Positions 20,261 through 26,627 of a stretch of 64,000 nucleotides of DNA are shown piece after piece (positions within the stretch are counted from its first letter, which is position 1; every line of letters starts with the position of its first letter). A program made the translations under genes and the position numbers. The DNA is taken from positions 62,001 through 126,000 of the forward strand of contig NZ_MWUE01000027.1 of the NCBI RefSeq assembly GCF_002077695.1. The letters run 5' to 3'. This DNA comes from Pantoea latae (GTDB lineage: Bacteria; Pseudomonadota; Gammaproteobacteria; Enterobacterales; Enterobacteriaceae). The notes beneath the pieces are model-generated. The model had not been told where the DNA came from. It was given only the letters and a program-made list of their open reading frames with translations, and searched no databases.

Positions 20261-20680
20261 ATGAAGTTATATCGCCCTGCAGAGGTGCGCGACCTGCTGC
20301 CGCTGCCGCTTTATATTGAACGCGTTCCCTGTGGTTTTCCCTCGCCTGCGCAGGATTACATCGAAAAGCGCATCGACCTTAATGACCTGATGGTGCAGCA
20401 TCCCAGCGCCACTTACTTTCTCCGGGTCAGCGGCGACTCCATGATCGACGCCGGTATCTGCGAAGGGGATATGATCGTCGTCGACTCCTCTTTAACGGCG
20501 AAACATGGCGATATTATCGTCGCCGCCATCGACGGCGAATTCACCATTAAGCAGCTGCGTATTCATCCCTCTATTTTACTGATGCCCGCCAACAGCAAAC
20601 ACAGCCCGATCCCGATTAATACGCCCGACGGCCTGCAGGTGTTCGGCGTGGTGACCTACGTCATTAAATCGACGCACTGA
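20261..20680 (+). CDS. umuD: UmuD, SOS mutagenesis protein
   Basis: LexA-like protein that self-cleaves on RecA filaments to give UmuD', which joins UmuC as DNA polymerase V. The 139 residues match E. coli. The cleavage site is Cys24-Gly25 (RVPCGFPSP), and the serine-lysine dyad is Ser60 (SGDSM) and Lys97 (FTIKQL). A consensus AAAAGGAG ribosome-binding site and an SOS box lie upstream. umuC begins one base after its stop. Confidence 0.97.
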   Translation: MKLYRPAEVRDLLPLPLYIERVPCGFPSPAQDYIEKRIDLNDLMVQHPSATYFLRVSGDSMIDAGICEGDMIVVDSSLTAKHGDIIVAAIDGEFTIKQLRIHPSILLMPANSKHSPIPINTPDGLQVFGVVTYVIKSTH

Positions 20681-20681
20681 T

Positions 20682-21944
20682 ATGTTCGCGCTGGTGGACG
20701 TCAACAGCTTTTACGCCAGCTGCGAAACCGTCTTTCGTCCCGATCTGAAAGGGGTGCCGGTGGTGGTGCTGTCCAACAACGACGGCTGCGTCATTGCCCG
20801 CAGCGCGGAGGCGAAGGCGCTCGGCATCACTATGGGCGCGCCTTTTTTTAAGCTGAAAGAGGCGCTGCGCAGGCACAGGGTGCAGGTGTTCAGCTCTAAC
20901 TACGCGCTGTATGCCGATATGAGTCTGCGGGTCATGACCACGCTGGAGGAGATGGCGCCGGCGGTCGAAATCTACAGCATCGACGAAGCCTTCCTTAACC
21001 TGAGCGGCGTCAGCTTCTGTCAGCCGCTGGAGGCGTTTGGTCGCGCGGTGCAGGCGCGCGTGGCGCAGGAGACGCATCTGCAGGTCGGCGTCGGCATCGC
21101 GCCGACCAAGACGCTGGCGAAGCTGGCCAACTACGCCGCGAAAAAATATCCCGGCACAAAGGGGGTAGTCGATCTTTCTCACCCGGAGCGGCAGCGCAAG
21201 CTGATGGCGCTGACGCCGGTAGAGGAGGTGTGGGGCGTCGGCGGACGCATCGGCAAGAAGCTGAAGCAGATGGGGATTGAGCAGGCGCTGCAGCTGGCTG
21301 ACAGCTCTACCTGGGTGATACGCAAACATTTCAACGTGGTGCTGGAGCGCACGGTGCGCGAGCTGCGCGGCGAAGCCTGCCTGGAGCTGGAGGAGATGAC
21401 GCCGACCAAACAGCAGATTGTCTGCTCGCGCTCGTTCGGCACGCGGCTGACCGATTACGCCGAGGTGCGGCAGGCGGTTTGTCAGTACGCTGAGCGGGCG
21501 GCGGAGAAGCTGCGCCAGGAGAAGCAGTACTGCCGACAGATCGCGGTGTTCCTGAAAACCAGCCCGCATGCGGAAAACGAGCCCTACTACGGCAATCAGG
21601 CGACGGGGCTGCTGATGACGCCGTCAAACGATACCCGCGATATCGTGCGCATCGCTACCGAGGCGCTGGACCGCATCTGGCTGGAGGGCTATCGCTATAT
21701 GAAAGCTGGCGTGATGCTGGGCGATTTTTTTAGCCAGGGCGTGGCGCAGCTGCACCTGTTTGACGCTCACGGGCCGCGCGCTAACAGCGAGGCGCTGATG
21801 CAGGTGGTGGATCGGATTAATCAGGCGGGCAGGGGAACGCTCTGGTTTGCCGGGCAGGGCATTGAGAAAAGCTGGGCGATGAAGCGAGAGATGCTGTCGC
21901 CCAGCTATACGACGCGCTTTGCGGACCTGCCTGTCGTCAAGTAG
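20682..21944 (+). CDS. umuC: UmuC, catalytic subunit of DNA polymerase V
   Basis: Y-family translesion polymerase, 420 aa (E. coli 422). The catalytic acids are Asp6 ([12 protein letters not shown]) and Asp101/Glu102 (YSIDEAF). The helix-hairpin-helix region around [12 protein letters not shown] is present, and a clamp-binding motif QLHLFD follows near the C terminus. It forms a two-gene SOS operon with umuD, with a 1-base gap (TGATATG). Confidence 0.97.
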   Translation: MFALVDVNSFYASCETVFRPDLKGVPVVVLSNNDGCVIARSAEAKALGITMGAPFFKLKEALRRHRVQVFSSNYALYADMSLRVMTTLEEMAPAVEIYSIDEAFLNLSGVSFCQPLEAFGRAVQARVAQETHLQVGVGIAPTKTLAKLANYAAKKYPGTKGVVDLSHPERQRKLMALTPVEEVWGVGGRIGKKLKQMGIEQALQLADSSTWVIRKHFNVVLERTVRELRGEACLELEEMTPTKQQIVCSRSFGTRLTDYAEVRQAVCQYAERAAEKLRQEKQYCRQIAVFLKTSPHAENEPYYGNQATGLLMTPSNDTRDIVRIATEALDRIWLEGYRYMKAGVMLGDFFSQGVAQLHLFDAHGPRANSEALMQVVDRINQAGRGTLWFAGQGIEKSWAMKREMLSPSYTTRFADLPVVK

Positions 21945-21965
21945 GCGACCGGCCTGCGCGCGGCA

Positions 21966-22235
21966 TCAGTGCTTTTTCGCGCCTGCCGAAGCCTGTGCGC
22001 TCAGGCTGCGCGGCGGCGCGTCCGCCACGCCGCGCGCGGAAGGGAACTCTTCGCGTATCTCCGCCAGCGCCAGCGTCAGCGCCTGCTTACGGTCGCTGTC
22101 GGTTTCCATCACCGCCATGGTTTTCAGGCGGGCCGCCAGCGAAGCGCCAGAGATGGCGGCGTTCTGCTCCAGCAGGGCGGCGACGGCTTCGCCAATCACG
22201 TAGTCTGTCAGTCTTTCAATTTTACTTCTGTGCAT
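21966..22235 (-). CDS. YmgA-like small protein (YmgB/AriR family)
   Basis: An 89-residue protein resembling E. coli YmgA over its first 65 residues (ERLTDYVIGEAVAALLEQNAAIS...LKTM...SDRKQALTLALAEIREEF). Family members are small helical proteins of the ycgZ-ymgABC operon, which act on Rcs signalling and biofilm in response to BluR. The C-terminal tail differs. It is the third of three related genes in tandem on this strand. Confidence 0.7.
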   Translation of the reverse strand: MHRSKIERLTDYVIGEAVAALLEQNAAISGASLAARLKTMAVMETDSDRKQALTLALAEIREEFPSARGVADAPPRSLSAQASAGAKKH

Positions 22236-22410
22236 ACCCGCATCTCTTATTACAGTGGTTGCCCGTTAACTGGCCAGAGTGCCTAAAAGCAAGCCATCTG
22301 CGCTGGATCGCCTGCGGCGAATGTCCGTCAAAATGCTGTGCCTGACACACTCCACTGGGGATGATGCTGCGGGGAGGGGCTGAACGCAATGGTCAGCCCG
22401 AAAATTAAAG

Positions 22411-22650
22411 TTAACGTCCAAATAACAAGCCGATTAACTTTTGATAATGCTGCTCCTCTTCCGGGCTGGTGGCTGTCGCCAGTCGGGCAAGCAGTTTGGC
22501 GCAGATCGCTTTGCGGTTGAGCGGTTTACCCGCGCGCAGGATCTCGACTGCGATTTGACCTAACGTCTCCTGCTCACACGGCAGTTCGGCCTTGCTGAAG
22601 TAGTGAGCGATGTCGTTGGCTGCGGTTGGCCTGTTTCCGGTCTGATGCAT
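22411..22650 (-). CDS. ycgZ: YcgZ-like connector protein
   Basis: A 79-residue helical protein very close to E. coli YcgZ: YFSKAELPCEQETLGQIAVEILRAG, KAICAKLLARLATAT and EEEQHYQKLIGLLFG all align. In E. coli YcgZ is induced in the cold and by blue light through BluR and feeds into the Rcs pathway. The ATG at 22650 is chosen over an upstream in-frame TTG (22656) because it gives the E. coli start MHQ and an AAGGG site precedes it. A MerR-type operator lies about 60 bases upstream. Confidence 0.88.
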   Translation of the reverse strand: MHQTGNRPTAANDIAHYFSKAELPCEQETLGQIAVEILRAGKPLNRKAICAKLLARLATATSPEEEQHYQKLIGLLFGR

Positions 22651-22708
22651 ACACAACCCTTACATATCCGTGTGATTAAAACATGGTCAGTTAAGTCAGG
22701 CCTAAACT

Positions 22709-22733
22709 TATACAATTTTTATAAACTTGTACA
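22709..22733 (-). promoter_or_regulatory. BluR/MlrA-type operator upstream of ycgZ
   Basis: TATACA at 22709-22714 and TGTACA at 22728-22733 flank a TTTTTATAA core. E. coli MlrA and BluR (MerR family) bind TTGTACA/TGTACAA arms with an AT-rich spacer, and BluR controls ycgZ there. A closely similar element lies at 26482-26507. Confidence 0.55.
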
Positions 22734-22742
22734 GAATGTTCG

Positions 22743-22946
22743 CTAATTTAATTTGCTGGCCAGCAGGCGAATGGCGCGATCGCAGGCGTCCTGGATAGCA
22801 GGATCTTCGGCACGCGCGCCGGCGCGATAGAGCGCGCCAATAATTTCCTGTAAAGGAAGGACTTCCCCAGGCTGCAGGAGCTGGGCTACGACGCGGCCCA
22901 GTAACGCATAGATTTCGTCGCGATCGGCCGTTTCATTGGGGTTCAC
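22743..22946 (-). CDS. AriR/YmgB-like small protein
   Basis: A 67-residue helical protein with the family pattern LLGRVVAQLLQPGEVLPLQEIIGALYRAG, similar to E. coli AriR (YmgB), whose fold resembles Hha. It starts at a GTG with a perfect AGGAGG site 4 bases before it. It precedes the ycgZ-like and ymgA-like genes on the same strand; a MerR-type operator lies between it and ycgZ, so ycgZ may have its own promoter. Confidence 0.7.
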   Translation of the reverse strand: MNPNETADRDEIYALLGRVVAQLLQPGEVLPLQEIIGALYRAGARAEDPAIQDACDRAIRLLASKLN

Positions 22947-23096
22947 TCTGCCTCCTGAAAGGCGGTAACAACCAGAATATATTTGAATGCATTTATCTCT
23001 GTTACGGTTTAAGCGGGAAAAGCACCGGCCTGCTTAACAGCGCGACCTGTGCGGATTATATTTAGGAAATAATTATTTCCTAATACGGCAGATAAA

Positions 23097-23714
23097 TTAA
23101 TCCAGAATGCCGAGCACCATATTAATCGTTTCCGCGCCGTTAGTCACATCCTGAACTTTACCGACGACGCGCATGCCGAAAGCCACACACAGCAGCAGGC
23201 CCGCCGCGGTGTCAACATCCAGCGCGGCGGAGATCGAACCATCCTGCTGGCCTTCCCGAATCAGCGACATCAGGAAATGGCGGTTGCGCAGCACCGCCTG
23301 ACGCACCAGCTCGGAAAGCTCGTCGTCGAGGCTTTGCAGCTCAACGGTGCTGCCCACCACCAGACAGCCGCGTCGTCCTTCGATTTCACGCGCGGAGTCG
23401 AGGTAAAACTGCAGCAGCTCGGCGATGCGCGCTCTGCCGGTGGCGTGCGGCTGCAAACGCGCGCGCAGGTCGGCGTTGCGCACCGAGATATAACGCTCAA
23501 ACACGCGCAGAAACAGGGTGCGTTTGTCTTTAAACGCCTTGTAGATGCTGCCGGCGGTCAGATTCATCGCTTCGCTGAGATCGGCTACCGACGAGGCGTG
23601 AAACCCTTTCTGCCGGAAAACGATCATGGCGTTATCCAGCGCTTTATCGGTATCGAAGGCTCTGGGTCTGCCACGCTCTCTGACGGGCGCGGCCGAGGTC
23701 CGGGGTGTCGTCAT
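23097..23714 (-). CDS. TetR/AcrR-family transcriptional regulator
   Basis: A 205-residue repressor-like protein. The N-terminal helix-turn-helix is at about 20-66 (DKALDNAMIVFRQKGFHASSVADLSEAMNLTAGSIYKAFKDKRTLF), preceded by a basic arm GRPRAFDT. The C-terminal ligand domain contains one cysteine in RRGCLVVGSTVEL, as in several electrophile-sensing members, but this does not identify the ligand. No target is obvious next to it; a weak GAGTGT...ACACTC inverted repeat at 23729-23756, just before its start, may be its own operator. Confidence 0.9.
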   Translation of the reverse strand: MTTPRTSAAPVRERGRPRAFDTDKALDNAMIVFRQKGFHASSVADLSEAMNLTAGSIYKAFKDKRTLFLRVFERYISVRNADLRARLQPHATGRARIAELLQFYLDSAREIEGRRGCLVVGSTVELQSLDDELSELVRQAVLRNRHFLMSLIREGQQDGSISAALDVDTAAGLLLCVAFGMRVVGKVQDVTNGAETINMVLGILD

Positions 23715-23998
23715 TGCTCAACTTAATAGAGTGTTTGTTTCCAAATTACCACACTCGGCGCTCAACGGGAAAAAATAAACTTTTGCGCGGTGGTCGTTGC
23801 CGTAAAAAAAAGCGAAGCGCGAACGGGAAAAGGCAAAATAAATAAGCAGGCTAAATAGTCATTTTTATTACACAAAGAAAAGAGGGCAATCACGCCGCAT
23901 TATCGGCTTTCTCAGAAATTTCAGATACGTCACGCAAAATTATACGCTGCGCCGCTGCGGGATTAATCTGGAGGCGTCAACATAAAAAAGGATGACTT

Positions 23999-24421
23999 AT
24001 GAAATCTCTGTTAATTTCTGGTGCTGCCGCGCTGATCGCTGTCGCCTGTTCCGCCTCGGCCGCAGAAACCACTGCGGCGAAAAATCCCATCAGCGTTCAC
24101 GTGCTGAACCTGCAAACCGGCATCCCGACGCCTGGCGTCTCGGTCGAGCTGGATCAAAACCTCAACGGCAACTGGGTTAAGCTCGCCACCGGCGTCACCG
24201 ACGCCAATGGTCGCATCAGCGCGCTCTATCCGGCGGGCAAGCCGGCGCAGCAGGGCACCTATAAAGTGGTGTTCAAAACCGGCGACTATTATGACAGCGT
24301 TAAGCAGAAGACCTTTTTCCCGGAGATCCCGGTGATCTTCACCCTCGACAACAGCAGCCAGCACTATCACATCCCGCTGCTGCTCAGCCCTTACGGCTAC
24401 TCCACCTACCGCGGCAACTAA
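23999..24421 (+). CDS. hiuH: 5-hydroxyisourate hydrolase (transthyretin-like), periplasmic
   Basis: Hydrolyses 5-hydroxyisourate, the product of urate oxidation. A signal peptide (MKSLLISGAAALIAVACSASA) directs it to the periplasm, as for E. coli HiuH (YedX). The fold's active residues are visible: His in ISVHVLNLQTG, Arg in DANGRIS and His in QHYHIPLLLSPYGYSTYRG. The family's closing tetrapeptide is normally Tyr-Arg-Gly-Ser; here the last residue is Asn (YRGN). The product is 140 aa. It has an AAGGA site and a strong terminator and stands alone. Confidence 0.94.
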   Translation: MKSLLISGAAALIAVACSASAAETTAAKNPISVHVLNLQTGIPTPGVSVELDQNLNGNWVKLATGVTDANGRISALYPAGKPAQQGTYKVVFKTGDYYDSVKQKTFFPEIPVIFTLDNSSQHYHIPLLLSPYGYSTYRGN

Positions 24422-24441
24422 GCGGCAGCGGTTACCCTCTG

Positions 24442-24477
24442 GCCTGAGGCGGCGACGCGCCTCAGGCTTTTTTTTTT
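24442..24477 (+). terminator. hiuH terminator
   Basis: GCCTGAGGCG and CGCCTCAGGC form a perfect 10-bp stem with a 6-base loop, followed by a run of about eleven T. Confidence 0.93.
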
Positions 24478-24560
24478 TGCCGCACGGGCCGCGTTGAGCG
24501 GCAGGCGCGCCGCGGCGAAATTAAGCGAAAACTAATCTTTATCCCGTACGCTGCGCAAAC

Positions 24561-24652
24561 GGTAGGATGGTGCCCAGGGGAGAAGGAATCCCCGTGCCGC
24601 AACGCATGCTTCAAGGCCAGCCGGACGTTCAGGATTTTGACGGGAGCCTACC
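24561..24652 (+). other. Possible structured leader before the 24656 gene
   Basis: GGTAGG (24561-24566) can pair with CCTACC (24647-24652), enclosing a GGGGA/TCCCC hairpin (24577-24593). The right arm lies just before the TTG start, so folding would hide the initiation region. I cannot assign it to a known riboswitch class. Confidence 0.25.
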
Positions 24653-24655
24653 CCT

Positions 24656-25981
24656 TTGCTGCGACTGCTGTTTTTACTTATGGGCGGACCGGCGCTGCGC
24701 GCCAGCTGGCCCGCACTGCTGCTGGCCGGCCTGATCTGCCTCGGCGCCAGCCTGGGCATCGTGCTGGAGAGCCTCTACCACGGCACGCTGTCGGTGCCGC
24801 TGCTGCTGCTGGGGCTGTTTTTAACCGCCGAAGGGCTGCTGCAGGCGTGGCGCGCGCGCGCCGGCTTTGACCGCGGCTGGCCGGCGCGGATTAACGCGCT
24901 GGCGCTGCTACTGCTGGGCGCGGCCTTGCTCGCCGCGCCGCATGAGAAGGGCGACTGCGTCGCCTGGCTGTTCGCGCTGGCCTTTTTCTTCGACGGCGGC
25001 TTTCGCCTTATCTCCTGTGGGCTGATGCGCTGTCGCCGCTGGCACAGCAAGCTGGCGATTGGCGGTGGCGAGTGGCTGTTCAGCCTGGCGATCGTCGCCA
25101 ACTGGCCGCTTTCGCACCGCGTGCTGATCCCACTAGGCTTCGCTCTGGTGCTGCTGGGCTGGGCCTGCTCGCTGCTGCAGATGAGCAGGCAAATTCGTGC
25201 CCTGCCGGCGGAGACCAGCGTCGCGGCGCTGCCGCTGTTTACCCGCAAAGGGGTGCGCAAAGCACACGGCTTCAACTATCGCCACGTTGCCTGCGCGCAG
25301 GCGCCCGCCAGCGTGCCGCTGACCATCTATATCTGGACGCCGCTGGGGTCGGGCAGCGTCGCCGGACGCCGCCCCTGGTTTGACCGCTGGGTCGCCGCTA
25401 TCGATCATCGGGGGAAGGTCTCCACCGGCCACACTTCGCTGGCGATGGGCGATGCGCTCTACGTCAGCTTTTATCCGGTAGAGGATATGAGCTGTAGTCT
25501 GGGCGGCTTTTTACAGATGCTGCATGCGCGCGAAGAGAACGACGTGGCCGGCTTTCACCAGCGCTCGCTGGAGCAGGAGATCAAAGCCTGGTGCCTGCCG
25601 GATAAGCGTCTCACGCTGACGCACTACAACCAGCAGGCGCTGGCCAACTACTGGGCGAGCCACGGCCAGGATTGCCGCTACAATCTGACGTCGCGTAACT
25701 GCTCGACCAGCGTGATGCAGGCGCTCGACGTCGCCACCGAGGGCCTGCTGGGGCTGCGCGGCTTACGCGGCTACGCGGCGCTGCTCGATCCCGACTTCTG
25801 GCTGCTGAGCCTGATCCGCAGCCGGGCAGAGGGAATGACATGGACGCCTGGGCTGGTGATGGATTATGTTGAGGTGCTGCGGCGCGTGCTGGCGGCGCAG
25901 CCGGAAGGCAACAGCCGCCGTTATTTATACGCCGAAAAAGAACCAGCCGGTAATAGGGCGTATCACACCGGGCGTGGCTAA
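24656..25981 (+). CDS. HdeD-like membrane domain fused to a permuted papain-like domain
   Basis: A 441-residue protein I do not recognise as a named gene. The first ~180 residues hold about six hydrophobic segments with the look of HdeD/DUF308 proteins. From ~200 it is soluble, with His259 in VSTGHTSLAMG, a YVSFYP strand and Cys349 in LTSRNCSTSV. A His followed later by an NC motif is the order of circularly permuted papain-like (NlpC/P60, LRAT, YiiX) domains, so an amidase, peptidase or acyltransferase is possible; this is inference. The start is a TTG at 24656 with GGGAG 10 bases upstream; an ATG at 24680 is the alternative. Confidence 0.6.
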   Translation: MLRLLFLLMGGPALRASWPALLLAGLICLGASLGIVLESLYHGTLSVPLLLLGLFLTAEGLLQAWRARAGFDRGWPARINALALLLLGAALLAAPHEKGDCVAWLFALAFFFDGGFRLISCGLMRCRRWHSKLAIGGGEWLFSLAIVANWPLSHRVLIPLGFALVLLGWACSLLQMSRQIRALPAETSVAALPLFTRKGVRKAHGFNYRHVACAQAPASVPLTIYIWTPLGSGSVAGRRPWFDRWVAAIDHRGKVSTGHTSLAMGDALYVSFYPVEDMSCSLGGFLQMLHAREENDVAGFHQRSLEQEIKAWCLPDKRLTLTHYNQQALANYWASHGQDCRYNLTSRNCSTSVMQALDVATEGLLGLRGLRGYAALLDPDFWLLSLIRSRAEGMTWTPGLVMDYVEVLRRVLAAQPEGNSRRYLYAEKEPAGNRAYHTGRG

Positions 25982-26072
25982 ATTTTTCACCGGCAAGGGA
26001 TATTTAGCAGAAGGAAGAAAGAAATGGCGAAATATAAAAAAATAGCTGGCTTGCTTCGCGGGTAAATAAAAG

Positions 26073-26093
26073 GCCGGGAAACGATTTCCCGGC
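26073..26093 (-). terminator. Terminator of the KGG stress gene
   Basis: GCCGGGAAA and TTTCCCGGC form a perfect 9-bp stem with a 3-base loop 12 bases after the stop of the minus-strand gene, followed on that strand by CCTTTTATTT. Confidence 0.75.
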
Positions 26094-26105
26094 GCTGTTT
26101 GCGCG

Positions 26106-26291
26106 TTAACCTGCGCTTTTATCGGCGGCTGAACGGCGGCTGAGCTTGCCGCCAACGCGTCCTGCCTCGACGGCGCGTTCGCGATTATATTTAAAATTAC
26201 CGCTGCTCATCTGGCCGCCTTTTTTCCCCGCTTCACGCGCTCTGTCAGGATTTTCGGCAAAATTACCTGCTCCACCACGACGCTGAGTCAT
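26106..26291 (-). CDS. KGG-repeat general stress protein (YciG/YmdF type)
   Basis: A 61-residue hydrophilic protein with two KGG-type repeats: RGGAGNFAENPDRAREAGKKGG and SGNFKYNRERAVEAGRVGGK. It aligns with E. coli YciG and YmdF, RpoS-dependent proteins linked to stress and motility. The ATG at 26291 is chosen because GAGAGGAA precedes it and homologues start there. A BluR/MlrA-type operator and a CRP-like site lie upstream (26482-26544). Confidence 0.88.
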   Translation of the reverse strand: MTQRRGGAGNFAENPDRAREAGKKGGQMSSGNFKYNRERAVEAGRVGGKLSRRSAADKSAG

Positions 26292-26481
26292 ATTAATTCC
26301 TCTCTGTATAAAAATAATAATAACGAAAAAGAGTTTCAACGCGAATTAACTATGTGTGGAGAATGGCGATTTTGCAATGTGACATTTGAGATGAATATTT
26401 AGCGATTTTCAGGGCGCAAATAACGCAGCGCGGGAAAGCGCAGCCTAATTGCCTGCCGGCTAACGAAAAATAACGTTAATA

Positions 26482-26507
26482 TGTACAACTTTTATAATAG
26501 CTGTACA
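26482..26507. promoter_or_regulatory. BluR/MlrA-type operator upstream of the KGG stress gene
   Basis: Two TGTACA arms (26482-26487 and 26502-26507) flank CTTTTATAATAG. The element matches the one upstream of ycgZ (22709-22733) over most of its length. Confidence 0.5.
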
Positions 26508-26528
26508 ATTTAGCGCATAGTGCTAATC

Positions 26529-26544
26529 TGTGATGTTCATCACA
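26529..26544. promoter_or_regulatory. CRP binding site (consensus)
   Basis: TGTGA-N6-TCACA is a perfect CRP core. It lies next to the MerR-type element and about 240 bases upstream of the KGG gene. Which promoter it serves is not clear. Confidence 0.6.
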
Positions 26545-26576
26545 AAAATAAACGCAGTTTTTCATGACGAATAGCA

Positions 26577-26612
26577 TAAAAAAACGCAGCGTCCGTTAGC
26601 GGGACGCTGCGT
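26577..26612 (-). terminator. glgX (treZ-treY-glgX) terminator
   Basis: ACGCAGCGTCC and GGACGCTGCGT form an 11-bp stem. On the minus strand it is followed by seven T (26583-26577). It ends the operon. Confidence 0.92.
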
Positions 26613-26627
26613 GCGCAGGTGAGAAAA

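Larger units (their letters stand above)
26292..26627. other. Regulatory spacer between the KGG gene and glgX
   Basis: The stretch has no coding frame. From right to left it carries the glgX terminator (26577-26612), a consensus CRP site (26529-26544), a MerR-type element (26482-26507) with a TATAAT inside, and about 190 AT-rich bases before the KGG gene start. Confidence 0.6.

Noticed and set aside
24541..24655. Cobalamin-type riboswitch before the membrane/papain-like gene
   Set aside because: A few bases (GGAATCC, CCGCAAC) recall the B12 element, but the region is too short and the conserved core order is not there.
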